Assembly (NCBI RefSeq): GCF_009914315.1
Contig: NZ_CP042596.1
Coordinates: 4,402,001 to 4,466,000 of the forward strand
Source of the DNA: Granulicella sp. WH15
Lineage (GTDB): Bacteria; Acidobacteriota; Terriglobia; Terriglobales; Acidobacteriaceae
Direction: 5' to 3'
Length of the DNA: 64,000 bases
Both the position numbers and the translations under genes were made by a program. Within the stretch, counting starts at the first letter, position 1; each line of letters opens with the position of its first letter. The notes beneath the pieces are model-generated. The model saw only the letters and a list, made by a program, of their open reading frames with translations, made no database searches and was not told the origin of the DNA. Below, in pieces: positions 17,786 through 27,402 of the stretch.

Positions 17786-18070
17786 ATGTTGGGGTTCGAC
17801 TGGGACGAAGCAAACCTTCACCACATCGCCTTGCACTCCGTCACCCCCGAAGAAGTGGAACAAGTTCTTCAAGGTCCTACGTTCGAAATCGACGCCTACG
17901 AGTTGAATGGCGAAGAAAGAATCGAGGAAGTGGGCGCTACGCAGAGCGGACGCATCCTGAAGATTGTCACAACGGTTCGTAACGGTCTGATACGCGTAGT
18001 AACCGCTTACGATGCAGTGAGTGCCATCAAACAAGCCTTTATGGAACAGCAAAAACGACTATATGAATAA
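17786..18070 (+). CDS. BrnT-like toxin of a type II toxin-antitoxin pair
   Basis: The 94-residue protein opens with FDWDEANLHHIALHSVTPEE and continues with the GEERIEEVGATQSGRILKIV and RVVTAYDA segments. This is the BrnT layout of a compact RelE-like RNase fold; canonical BrnT reads F(E/D)WD...N..KHG(V/I) and G..RIR(I/V)ISAR. It would cleave mRNA when not neutralised. Toxin before antitoxin is the normal brnT-brnA order, and the next gene overlaps by 8 bases. The HHIALHS segment is less typical, so toxicity is an inference. Confidence 0.75.
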   Translation: MLGFDWDEANLHHIALHSVTPEEVEQVLQGPTFEIDAYELNGEERIEEVGATQSGRILKIVTTVRNGLIRVVTAYDAVSAIKQAFMEQQKRLYE

Positions 18071-18356
18071 GAAACAAGAGTTGCCCGCCTTCAAAAGTGA
18101 AGCCGAAGAGGCTCAGTGGTGGTACGACAATCGAGAGGCCCGCGGAGAGGAGTTCGCGCAGGCGATTCGTGAGGGGCGTACCAGCAGAAATACGCTCGCT
18201 GATCGGATCGCAGCGGCCTCAGCCACGATCCGCCTCGATCCCGAAGACATCGCCACAGCCCGTGCCATTGCGGAGCGACGTGGAATGGAAGTAACGACTT
18301 ACCTGAAGCAACTGGTGCATGAAGCACTGGAGCGTGAAGACAAGACGGCCGCGTAA
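18063..18356 (+). CDS. CopG/BrnA-family antitoxin
   Basis: The 97-residue partner starts at the ATG at 18063, overlapping the toxin stop by 8 bases. It carries the typical N-terminal PAFKSEAEEAQWWYDNRE segment of CopG-family antitoxins and a C-terminal ribbon-helix-helix (ATIRLDPEDIATARAIAERR, then MEVTTYLKQLVHEAL). It should bind the toxin and repress the shared promoter. An operator was not identified, and the upstream region is occupied by repeat A2. It ends just before a bidirectional terminator shared with typA. Confidence 0.8.
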   Translation: MNKKQELPAFKSEAEEAQWWYDNREARGEEFAQAIREGRTSRNTLADRIAAASATIRLDPEDIATARAIAERRGMEVTTYLKQLVHEALEREDKTAA

Positions 18357-18377
18357 TCAGAGCCAAACAGGCAACAA

Positions 18378-18404
18378 AAAGCCCTCCCGCAAAGGAGGGC
18401 TTTT
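18378..18404. terminator. bidirectional intrinsic terminator between the antitoxin gene and typA
   Basis: GCCCTCC (18381-18387) pairs with GGAGGGC (18394-18400). The stem is flanked by AAAAA on the left and TTTT on the right, so it works on both strands. It sits between the convergent antitoxin gene (ends 18356) and typA (ends 18421). Confidence 0.88.
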
Positions 18405-18420
18405 GTTGGTTCAGGACTGA

Positions 18421-20258
18421 TTACTCCAGGTGCGATCCGCCGCGTGCACCCTTGGGACGCTTGTTCGCCTGCAGCACCTTCTTGCGCATACGCAGCGACT
18501 TCGGCGTCACCTCGACCAGCTCATCGTCCGCAATGAACTCGATCGACTGCTCCAGCGTCAGCACCTTGAACGGCACCAGGCGCAGCGCGTCGTCCGAACC
18601 CGAAGCGCGCATGTTCGTCAGCTTCTTCTCGCGAACCGCGTTGACGTCCAGATCGTTGTCGCGCGAGTGCTCGCCGACCAGCATTCCCTCGTAAACCTCT
18701 ACGCCGTCGCCGATGAAGAGCACGCCGCGCTCCTGCACGCCGTCAAGCGCGTAGGTCGTCGTGACACCCTGCCGGTCGGAGATCAGAGCGCCCGAAGGAC
18801 GCTGCGGAATCTCACCCTGGTACGGAATGTAGTCGCCCGCAATCGAGTTCATCACGATGGTTCCGCGGGTCTCGGTCAGCATCTCGTTGCGCAGGCCGAT
18901 CAGACCGCGCGACGGGACCTTGAACTCCATGCGCACACGGCCCGAACCGTGGTTCGCCATGCGCGTCATCTCGCCCTTTCTCGGTCCAAGCCGCTCGATG
19001 ACGGTACCGACAAAGTTCTCCGGAATGTCGATCGTCAGGATCTCGGACGGCTCCATCAACGCGCCGTCGACGCGCTTGGTCACGATCGTCGGACGCGAGA
19101 CCATCAGCTCGAAGCCCTCGCGGCGCATCATCTCGATGAGCACCGAGAGCTGCAACTCACCGCGGCCCAGCACCTTGAAGGTCTCGGGCGAACCAGTGTC
19201 CTCGACGCGAATCGAAACGTTGGTCAGCAGCTCCTTCTCGAGCCTGTCCTTGATGTTGCGCGACGTGACGAACTTGCCCTCGCGGCCAGCGAACGGCGAG
19301 TTGTTCACCGAGAAGTTGATGGCGATGGTCGGCTCGTCGATCTTGATCGGCGGCAGCGGCTTCGGGTTCTCAAGCGAGCAGAAGCTCTCGCCGATGGTGA
19401 TGCCGGGGATACCGGCGATGGCGACGATATCGCCCACCGCGGTCTCGGCCGTATCCTCGCGCTTCAGCCCGTTGAAGGTGAAGAGCTTGGTGATCTTGAC
19501 CGGCTGCAGCGTCCCGTCAATCTTCGAGACGTTGACCTCCTGGCCGACCTTCAGCGTGCCGTTGAAGACGCGCCCGATGGCCAGACGGCCCAGGTAATCC
19601 GAGTAGTCGAGGTTCGTCACCAGGATCTGCAGGTCGCCGTCCGACGTGCCGGTGGCGGGGGAATCGTCTTGAAGATCAGCTCGAAGAGCGGCTGCAGGTC
19701 GGTGCCGGGGACCGCGAGGTCCATCGTTGCCGTACCGGCTTTTCCGTTGGTATAGATAACCGGGAAATCCAGGATCGACTCATCCGCGTCGAGGTCGATG
19801 AACAGGTCATAGACCTCGTTCAGAACCTCCTGCGGGCGCGCATCGGGGCGGTCGATCTTGTTGACCACGATGATCGGGGTCAGCTTGGCTTCGAGCGCCT
19901 TCGAGAGCACGTAGCGGGTCTGAGGCAGCGGGCCTTCCGAAGCATCGACCAGCAGAACCACGCCGTCGACCATCTTCAGCGCGCGCTCCACCTCGCCGCC
20001 GAAGTCGGCGTGGCCCGGCGTGTCCACGATGTTGATCTTCGAGTCGTGGTACTGGATCGCCGTGTTCTTGGCGAGAATCGTGATGCCTCGCTCTTTTTCG
20101 AGATCGTTCGAGTCCATGACTCGTTCTGCGACCGCCTCGTTCGTGCGGAAGGTGCCCGACTGGCGGAGCATGGCGTCGACCAGCGTGGTCTTACCGTGGT
20201 CAACGTGGGCGATGATGGCGATATTGCGGATGGCTTGGGCGGTCGTCGAGCTGCTCAC
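18421..20258 (-). CDS. typA: translational GTPase TypA/BipA (frameshifted in this sequence)
   Basis: This ribosome-associated GTPase affects ribosome assembly and stress or low-temperature growth. The N-terminal G domain reads from 20258 with G1 [10 protein letters not shown]3 [16 protein letters not shown] and G4 NKID. After [17 protein letters not shown] the frame breaks near 19655-19670. It resumes as [24 protein letters not shown] and runs through domains 2, 3 and 5 to 18421. Restoring one base gives about 612 residues, the normal TypA length. A one-base loss in a GC tract of a highly conserved gene is most simply a sequence error. Confidence 0.93.
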
Positions 20259-20458
20259 GGCGGTTGGATATCCTATTCTGTGCGCTGAGTTTTGTGCGCT
20301 TGGGTGCGCTTAGGCTGCAACTGTATGCAGCAACTGGGGGCGAAATAAGCGTCACCTTTAGTCTAACAGGAGCCTGCCGGCTCTCTTCCGACTATTCCCC
20401 CGAAAACCGCTTTTTGCTCCCTTCTGCCGCCCGTAATCCCTCTATACTCATACGAACC

Positions 20459-21957
20459 ATGCTCCCAACCCCAACACACGGCCAGGCACAAAGCCAGTCT
20501 CTCGACCAGTCGAACCAGTTCGCGCCCGAGGCTCTCGAGGGCTACCTGCTCGACCACGCCTACGACGAGATGTTCTCGGGGCCGGGGCAGCTTCGCCCGC
20601 ACTATGAGCCGCTGCTCAGCCACTTCGGCAACCTGCCCGCGGGCGAGCTGCAACGGCGCAAGCAGGCCGCCGACCTCAGCTTTCTGAACCAGGGCATCAC
20701 CTTCACGGTCTACGGGCGCGACGAGGGCAAGGAGCAGATCTTCCCCTACGACCTGCTGCCGCGCATCATCACCAGCGCCGAGTGGGCCACGGTGGAGCGC
20801 GGGCTGACCCAGCGGATCACCGCGCTGAACCTCTTTTTGCGAGACATCTACAACGAGGGCCGCATCCTCAAGGACGGCGTCGTACCGCGCGAGGTCGTCT
20901 ACTCCTGTAAGCACTTCCGCCGCCAGATGGTCGGCTTGCAGGTGCCGCGCAACGTCTACATCGCGGTCTGCGGCACGGACCTGATCCGCATGGAGAATGG
21001 CGAGTTCGTCGTGCTCGAGGACAACCTGCGCGTGCCCTCGGGCGTCAGTTACATGCTCACCAACCGGCGCGTGATGAAGCGGATCTTTCCACAGCTTTTC
21101 CGCAGCTACAACGTCCGGCCCATCGAGCAGTACACCCAGATCCTGCTCGGCACGCTTCGCTCTTTGGCCCCGGAAGGCCGTCCCGAGCCGAACATCGTGC
21201 TGCTCTCGCCCGGCGTCTTCAACTCCGCCTACTTCGAGCACGCGTATCTCGCCCGGCAGATGGGCATCGAGCTGGTCGAGGGCCGCGACCTGGTGACCCA
21301 CGACAACGTCGTCTACATGCGCACCACCTCGGCCTGCGCCGGGTCGACGTCATCTATCGCCGCGTGGACGACGACTTCATCGACCCGCTGGCCTTCCGGG
21401 CGACTCGATCCTCGGCGTCAGCGGCCTCTTCAACGCCTACCGAGCAGCAACGTCACGCTGGCCAACGCCTTCGCACCGGCGTCGCCGACGACAAGGCGCT
21501 CTACGCCTACGTCCCCGACATCATCAAGTACTACCTCTCCGAGGAGCCCGTGCTCCAGAACGTCAAGACGTACCTGCTCACGGATAAATCCTCCCGCCAG
21601 CATGTGCTCCAGAATTTAGACAAGCTGGTGGTCAAGGCAGTCGGCGAATCCGGCGGCTACGGGATGTTGATCGGCCCGCAGTCCACCGCCGCCCAGCGCG
21701 AGGAGTTCGCCCGCAAGATCGAGGCCGACCCGCGCAACTACATCGCCCAGCCGACGATCTCGTTCTCGCGCGCGCCGTGCCTCATCGGAGATGCTTTAGA
21801 GCCGCGCCACGTCGATCTACGCCCCTACGTGCTCTATGGAGATAAGGTCACCATCGTCCCCGGCGGCCTGACTCGCGTGGCGCTGACTCGAGGCTCACTG
21901 GTCGTCAACTCGTCGCAGGGCGGCGGCAGCAAAGATACCTGGGTACTGAGCCAATAG
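20459..21957 (+). CDS. circularly permuted ATP-grasp protein (frameshifted in this sequence)
   Basis: This belongs to the circularly permuted type 2 ATP-grasp family (former DUF404/DUF407), predicted to form amide or peptide-like bonds. Recognisable parts are [36 protein letters not shown], the [16 protein letters not shown] core and [16 protein letters not shown]. Between 21330 and 21480 the frame is lost four times. Each break is repaired by adding one G, restoring [42 protein letters not shown] and [15 protein letters not shown]. The repaired length is about 500 residues. The ATG has no Shine-Dalgarno but lies 10 bases after a TATACT hexamer (20443-20448). It leads a three-gene set with the alpha-E and transglutaminase genes. 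Confidence 0.88.
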
Positions 21958-21998
21958 CCGTTCATGCTCCAAGCCCCACGCTTCAAGGAGACACCGAT

Positions 21999-22952
21999 TT
22001 GCTCTCACGCGTAGCCGATTCCCTCTACTGGATGTCCCGCTATCTCGAGCGCGCCGAGCACACCACGCGCCTGCTCGAGGTCAACCTGAACCTGATGCTC
22101 GACGAGTCGGCCACCAGCTCCGACCGCCGCTGGCAGCGCGTCCTTCAGTCCCTCAATCATCCCAAGGACGTCGTCTGGACCGGCGACCCCTACGCGCTCA
22201 CCCGCGCCCTCACCTTCGACACTACCCACAAGTCCTCCATCCTCTCGCTGCTCATCGCCGCGCGTGAGAACTCGCGCCATGTCCGCGAACAGATCTCCAC
22301 CGAGCAGTGGCACCGGCTCAACTCGCTCTACCTCCAGGTCACCGGCCCCAACTTTCTCGCCGAGTCCGAGCCGTCCGAGTTCCTCCAGCAGGTCATGGAG
22401 GCGGTCCACCAGTTTCAAGGCGTCTCGGACTCCACCATGAGCCACGGCGAGGCTGGCAGTTCATCCAGGTGGCCGCTACATCGAGCGCGCCGCCGCCACC
22501 GCCGCGCTGCTCGAGGCCTACCACGAAGACCTCTGGAGCCGACCCGAGCGCATCGTCGAGGGCAACGAGTACCTCGAGTGGATGGCCTGCTGCGCTCCGC
22601 CACTGCTTTTGAAGCCTACTGCAAGGTCTACACCGCCGACCTCAGCCCCGAGTGGATCCTCGAGTTCCTGCTGCTCGACGAGGAGTTTCCGCACTCGCTG
22701 CGATTCTCCATCGACTCGCTCCAGAACGCGCTCTCGGCCATTCAGCGCGAGTCCGGCAAGAGCCGCGCCGACCAGCTCCGCCGCCTGGCCGGGCGGCTGC
22801 AAGGGACGCTCAGCTACAGCGGCATCGAAGAGATTCTGTCGCAGGACATCGTCGCCTACCTGCGCAATATTCAGGTGCAGTGCCGCGAGATCCACAACAC
22901 CATCTACGAGCTGTACATCGACTACTCGATCCAGACTGCGCTGGCGAACTAA
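21999..22952 (+). CDS. alpha-E domain protein (DUF403; frameshifted in this sequence)
   Basis: This all-helical alpha-E (DUF403) protein regularly accompanies permuted ATP-grasp and transglutaminase genes; its biochemical role is unknown. The TTG start at 21999 is supported by an AAGGAGA ribosome-binding site at 21985-21991. The N-terminal part (MLSRVADSLYWMSRYLERAE) and C-terminal part (LSYSGIEEIL, IHNTIYELYIDYSIQ) are in one frame. Three G losses near 22452, 22472 and 22583 scramble the middle. Repair gives GWQFIQ, GRYIERAAATAALLEAYHED and EWMGLLRSATAFEAYCKVY. The repaired protein has about 318 residues, the usual size. Confidence 0.87.
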   Translation: MLSRVADSLYWMSRYLERAEHTTRLLEVNLNLMLDESATSSDRRWQRVLQSLNHPKDVVWTGDPYALTRALTFDTTHKSSILSLLIAARENSRHVREQISTEQWHRLNSLYLQVTGPNFLAESEPSEFLQQVMEAVHQFQGVSDSTMSHGEAGSSSRWPLHRARRRHRRAARGLPRRPLEPTRAHRRGQRVPRVDGLLRSATAFEAYCKVYTADLSPEWILEFLLLDEEFPHSLRFSIDSLQNALSAIQRESGKSRADQLRRLAGRLQGTLSYSGIEEILSQDIVAYLRNIQVQCREIHNTIYELYIDYSIQTALAN

Positions 22953-22964
22953 CTACGAGGCCCC

Positions 22965-23973
22965 ATGCTCTACTCCATCCGGCACCTGACCAAGTTCCTC
23001 TACGACCACTCCGTCAGCGAGAGCATCATGGAAACGCGGATGCACCCGCGCTCGGACCAGAATCAGCGATGTCTCACCTTCCACCTCTCGGTCAGCCCGC
23101 GCTGTCGCGTCTTCTCGTACCGCGACCACCTCGCCAACCACGTCCACCACTTCGACATTCCCGGCCAGCACGGGCAGCTCGTCATCGTCGCCGAGTCGGT
23201 CGTCGAGGTGGCGCCCGCGCCGCACATCCCCAGTTTCCTCTCGCCCGACGCCTGGGACGAGCTGGATCGCATGGTCTGCGAGGGCGACTACTGGAGTTCC
23301 TCTTCCCTTCCGAGTTCACCCAGCCCACGCACCGGCTCAACGACCTGGCCGACCTGCTCGACGTGCGCCGCCGCGACGACCCGCTGATGGTGCTGCACGA
23401 CCTGAACGAGAAGCTCTACAAGTACTTCGACTACGTGCCCAAGTCCACCAAGGTGGACTCGCCGATCGACGTCGCGCTGGCCAGCAAGAAGGGCGTCTGC
23501 CAGGACTTCGCCCACGTGATGATACGCTGTGCGCTCGCGCCTGAAGATTCCTGCCGGTACGTCAGCGCTATCTTTACCACGGCAAGCCCGATACCAGCGC
23601 CTCTCCCGGCCAGTTCAGCGCCGAGACCGACCGCTCCGCCTCCTCGGCTACCCACGCCTGGGTGGAGGTGCTGATGCCGCACCTCGGCTGGGTGGGCTTC
23701 GACCCTACGAACTGGCTCGTAGCTGGCGACCGCCACATCCGCACCGCGATTGCCGCGACTATGCCGACGTTCCGCCGACGCACGGTATGTTCCGCGGCCG
23801 CGCCCGGAGCGAGCTGACGGTGGCCGTGCGGTCACCCCAGCGAAGCACGCTGTCGATGGATCAGGACTACGGTGCCGGAAGACTGGTCGATTCTGGTGGA
23901 AAACGCCGTCGCCCTGCCGCAGCAGGCTCCGCCGCCGACGCGCCAGCAACAGATGGCCCAGCAGCAGCAGTAA
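22965..23973 (+). CDS. transglutaminase-like cysteine protease-fold protein (frameshifted in this sequence)
   Basis: This is a bacterial transglutaminase-like protein with the N-terminal domain (MLYSIRHLTKFLYDHSVSES) and a catalytic core. The catalytic Cys lies in KKGVCQDFAHVMI, the His in THAWVEVLMPHLGWVGFDPTN and the Asp in the same segment. In this neighbourhood it is predicted to make or break peptide-like amide bonds. At least six small indels between 23290 and 23880 fragment it. Repair in the obvious places restores WEFLFPSEFTQPTHRL, RYVSGYLYHGKPDTSASPG and RDYADVPPTHGMFRG, ending in a Gln-rich tail and a TAA at 23971. The start follows the alpha-E stop by 12 bases. Confidence 0.85.
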
Positions 23974-23984
23974 CGACTAAAAGA

Positions 23985-24145
23985 TTTGTCCTGCCGGACG
24001 GTCCTCCTACGCGGAGTGAGGCATTTGCACGCCTTTTACTGCTTCGCGTGCTCCTCCCGTTGGTCGGAATAATATTTTCGCTGCCGACCAGCGGGAGCCC
24101 CATGCTGATTACTCACCCATGCAACCCCGAGAACGGTACGAAGTA
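23985..24145. repeat. dispersed repeat A, copy 3 (complete)
   Basis: The order is TTGTCCTGCCGGACGGTCC, GCACGCCTTTTACTGCTTCG, the core hairpin (CTCCTCCCGTTGGTCGG, loop, CCGACCAGCGGGAG at 24085-24098), ACTCACCCATGC and finally GAGAACGGTACGAAGTAC. It lies between the convergent transglutaminase and dprE2-like genes. The outer arm ends directly at the dprE2-like stop codon (24146-24148), and the other end is 12 bases from the transglutaminase stop. Confidence 0.85.
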
Positions 24146-25376
24146 CTACAGGTTCAGCTTCTTGAAGACCCGCTCCGAATGTCGGATGATGAACATGATC
24201 GGCTGCCACTGAACGCACGTGAGCGTATCCGCCCCTTCAATCCCCCCGCAATGTCTCGCCCACGTGACTCGCAACTCTCCGAGCCCTCATCCTGCGTCAT
24301 GCCGTCTGGTCGCCCGCTTGATCGTCAGCACCGTCACGCCCCGCGTCCACCGTGCGCAGCCCGCCAGACGCCGACAGCCGCCTCGACGCTCCATACACGT
24401 AGTTCGACTGCGCCGCGATCTCCGCGCGACAGATGACGCCATGCGAGTGGCGCTGCACGCAGAGTTCGCCAGCCACGTAGCACGGTGCGGCAAGGTTCGT
24501 GTGGCAGATCTGCTCCGCCGGTGGAGCTCTGCTCGGTCCGTCTGGTTACAGAATGCCGTGGCCAGGTACGGCACACCATGCCGAGGTCTGAGCGTTCGCA
24601 TGATGACCAGATCGCTGCCTTCCGGACCGAGCTGGAGCCACAAAGCCGTCCGCAGATCGGCGTTCCGTCTGGCGTTACCAGAATCGCCCGCCAATCGGCC
24701 GCCAGTTGGTTACGGGCCACCAAACTCGCTGCGCGGCCGTCATCGCCGCGTCCTTGGCCGGATAGAGCCGCCCGCCGAAGTCGTTCACCATGTCGGCCAG
24801 ACGCTCGAAGAGCGGAAAGCTCTTGTTCGGCTTGATGGGGAAGTCGAGCGCCAGCGTGATGCCGGGCTTGGGGAAGCTCATCAGGCCGGGAGAAGGCACA
24901 TCGCCGAAGGCCTTCAGCACGGCCAGGAAGCTCGCCAACCCGGACTGCGCCACCTCGCGCAGAATAGCAATCGTCCTCACGCGCCGACTCCCACGGGATC
25001 GCGTACTGGAACTGCAACAGGCCGCTCTTGCCGTACATGCGGTTCCAGTGCAGCACCTTGTCCAGCGGATAGAAGAACGGCTCGTAGTCCTGCAGCGCCT
25101 TGACGCGGGGCTTCATCTGCTTGTGGAAGAGCCCAGCGAGTTGATCGCATGGGAGAGCAGCGCCGGGTGCTGGTCGGTATCATCGAGATCGACCACAGCC
25201 GAATCGACAAATGCCGCGCCGCGCGTCTTCATATCCGCCGCCACCGCCGCCAGCTTCTCCGCGTTACGCGCCACCAGGAAGAGGCTCGCGCCCTCGGTGG
25301 CCCAGATACGGCAGGTTGCCTCGGCGATCCCGGACGTCGCGCCCAGAACCAGAATCTTCTTGCCCTTGCTGCTCAT
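24146..25376 (-). pseudogene. DprE2-like SDR, interrupted by a dprE1 segment and frameshifted
   Basis: The N-terminal 80 or so residues (25131-25376) are intact: KKILVLGATSGIAEATCRIW is the nucleotide-binding motif of DprE2-type keto-reductases, which finish the 2'-epimerisation begun by DprE1. The gene then runs into a 402-bp copy of the 3' part of dprE1 (24729-25130). Beyond it the C-terminal half of the SDR can still be read with many small indels: the YVYGAS catalytic Tyr region near 24400, VTVLTIK near 24330, and the family ending PIMFIIRH...VFKKLNL up to a TAG at 24146. The ATG overlaps the dprE1 stop (ATGA), so the pair is an operon. I think the gene is whole in the organism and the interruption is an assembly fault, but the sequence as given encodes no full protein. 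Confidence 0.75.
24729..25130 (-). repeat. 402-bp second copy of a dprE1 3' segment
   Basis: This matches 25478-25880 throughout except at two positions, both in homopolymers: 24984-24987 reads GTCCTC where the other copy has GTCCCCTC, and 25106-25110 has one more G than the other copy. The copy sits in the same orientation inside the dprE2-like gene. Each copy carries the correct run length at one of the two sites, judged by protein frame. The two copies together give an unbroken dprE1. Confidence 0.9.
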
Positions 25377-26748
25377 AGTGTCGATTTATCTCCGGTGCAA
25401 CGCTCCCAGAAGCTGGAGGTAATGATGGGATCTCTGAAGCGAGCGAGCTGCTCCCACTGCGGATAAAACGTCTGGAACTGCGCGGCCGTCATCGCCGCGT
25501 CCTTGGCCGGATAGAGCCGCCCGCCGAAGTCGTTCACCATGTCGGCCAGACGCTCGAAGAGCGGAAAGCTCTTGTTCGGCTTGATGGGGAAGTCGAGCGC
25601 CAGCGTGATGCCGGGCTTGGGGAAGCTCATCAGGCCGGGAGAAGGCACATCGCCGAAGGCCTTCAGCACGGCCAGGAAGCTCGCCAACCCGGACTGCGCC
25701 ACCTCGCGCAGAATAGCAATCGTCCCCTCACGCGCCGACTCCCACGGGATCGCGTACTGGAACTGCAACAGGCCGCTCTTGCCGTACATGCGGTTCCAGT
25801 GCAGCACCTTGTCCAGCGGATAGAAGAACGGCTCGTAGTCCTGCAGCGCCTTGACGCGGGCTTCATCTGCTTGTGGAAGAAGACCGTATTGAACGCGCTG
25901 ACCGTCGTATGGTTCAGGCAGAAACCCGGCGCTTCAAACGGGAAGACCAGCTTGGGCTCGGGCGAGGGCTTCAGCTCCGCCGGAACCTGGCTGTGGTCGC
26001 CCTGCATGAAGACGCCGCGCATGAAGTTCTTGCCGGTGGAGGCGCAGTCGATCCAGCTCACCGTGTACTCGATGTGCTTAGACGCCTCGGTCAGCGCTAG
26101 AAACTCGTCGATGCCGTGGAACTGGATGCCCTCGTAGTCGATGCCGCGCGAGACGATAGGCCGCAGCCGCAGCGTCGCCCAGGTAATCATCCCGGTCAGG
26201 CCCAGCCCGCCGATCGTCGCGGCAAACCAGTCGAGGTTCTCGGTCCGCGAGCAGAGACGCCGCGAGCCGTCCGAGCGCACCAACTCGAACTCCACGATGT
26301 GGTTGCCGAAGCAGCCCGCGACGTGGTGGTTCTTGCCGTGGATGTCGTTGGCGATGGCCCCGCCCAGCGTCACGTACTTGGTCCCCGGCGTCACCGGCAG
26401 AAAGAAGCCGCGCGGCACCGCGAAGTCAAGGATCTGCGCCAGCGTCAGTCCCGCCTCGGCCGTTAGCAGCCCGGTCTCGGGGTCGAAGGAGATCAGGCGG
26501 TTCATCGCCGTGGTCACCAGCAGGTTGCCGTCCTTCAGCAAGCACGAGTCGCCGTAGCTGCGGCCCATCCCCACCACCAGCGAGCCGTTGTGCAGGCCAT
26601 TGGTGACTGCGGGAAAGTCGCTCTGCCAGTGAAGCGGCACCACATTAGCCTGGTAGACGGGATACCGGCCCCACGACTCGAACGGCGCGGAACTCGGCGT
26701 CGTGGCCGTCTGGCTCGCAGATTCCGGAGCAAAAGTAGAGGAAGCCAT
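25373..26748 (-). CDS. DprE1-like FAD-dependent oxidoreductase (frameshifted in this sequence)
   Basis: The family oxidises the 2'-hydroxyl of a polyprenyl-phospho-pentose (DprE1 in mycobacteria makes the arabinose donor). The FAD-binding PCMH half is clear: VVGMGRSYGDSCL at about residue 55, TPGTKYVTLGGAIANDIHGK at about 120 and GLTGMITWATLRL. The C-terminal half reads KVLHWNRMYGKSGLLQFQYA and ends WERCTGDKSTL. One G is missing near 25858-25860 (after FFHKQM), shifting the frame; the other copy of this segment has the G. Repaired length is about 458 residues. I start at the ATG at 26748 because an rplT terminator occupies the longer upstream frame. The sugar substrate in this organism is unknown. 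Confidence 0.87.
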
Positions 26749-26779
26749 GCCTATAAGATACCTGCAAAGCGCGCAAAGG

Positions 26780-26812
26780 AAAGAGGCACAGCTAAAAGCC
26801 GTGCCTCTTTCT
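26780..26812 (-). terminator. intrinsic terminator after rplT
   Basis: AAAGAGGCAC (26780-26789) pairs perfectly with GTGCCTCTTT (26801-26810) around an 11-base loop. It lies 30 bases past the rplT stop and before the dprE1-like start on the same strand, so it separates the ribosomal genes from the dprE pair. Confidence 0.75.
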
Positions 26813-26839
26813 TGTTTCAGCCTGAATAAATCTTTTGGC

Positions 26840-27241
26840 TTAAGCCTTGGCTGCCTTCTGAGCCGCCGCATGTCCCTCAGCAGCCTTCGCACGGGCAGCC
26901 TTGGCCACCTCGGCCAGAGCCGCAAAGCCCGCAGCGTCATTCGCCGCGATGTCGGCCAGGATCTTGCGATCGAGTCCGTTGCCGGCCAGCTTGAGGCCGT
27001 TGATGAAGGTGGAGTAGCTCATGCCGTTCTTCAGCGCAGCCGCGCCGATACGGACGATCCACAGCGAGCGGTACTGACGCTTCTTCTGCTTACGGCCGGT
27101 GTAGGCAAACTTGAGTCCACGCTCGACGGCCTCTTGCGCGGCCTGATAGAGCTTGGATTTGGTGAGGAAGTAGCCGCTTGCGCGCTTGAGAATCTTGCGC
27201 CGACGATCGGCCCGTTTTGTACTCCGTTTTACACGGGGCAT
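26840..27241 (-). CDS. rplT: 50S ribosomal protein L20
   Basis: This protein binds 23S rRNA and is needed early in large-subunit assembly. The 133-residue product matches L20 throughout: [38 protein letters not shown] and [14 protein letters not shown]. An Ala/Lys-rich C-terminal tail makes it slightly longer than the usual 117-120 residues. An AAAGGAGA ribosome-binding site lies before the ATG. It follows rpmI after 161 bases, a wide gap for this pair. Confidence 0.97.
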   Translation of the reverse strand: MPRVKRSTKRADRRRKILKRASGYFLTKSKLYQAAQEAVERGLKFAYTGRKQKKRQYRSLWIVRIGAAALKNGMSYSTFINGLKLAGNGLDRKILADIAANDAAGFAALAEVAKAARAKAAEGHAAAQKAAKA

Positions 27242-27402
27242 GGTAAATCTCCTTTTGCGTACATCGTTTAAGCGGCTGGTGGAAAGGGTTCCACTTCACT
27301 CGCCATACAAATTCAGATCTCGATGGAGTTCGTTTTCACTATTCCAGGGGCCACGACGCAGTTCCGGCCCGCTTGATCTAAAAGACTATAAACACCTTAG
27401 AA

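Noticed and set aside
24729..25880. a real tandem gene duplication of dprE1
   Set aside because: The copies differ only in homopolymer lengths and one copy is embedded in dprE2 without its own start or end, so assembly error is the simpler reading.
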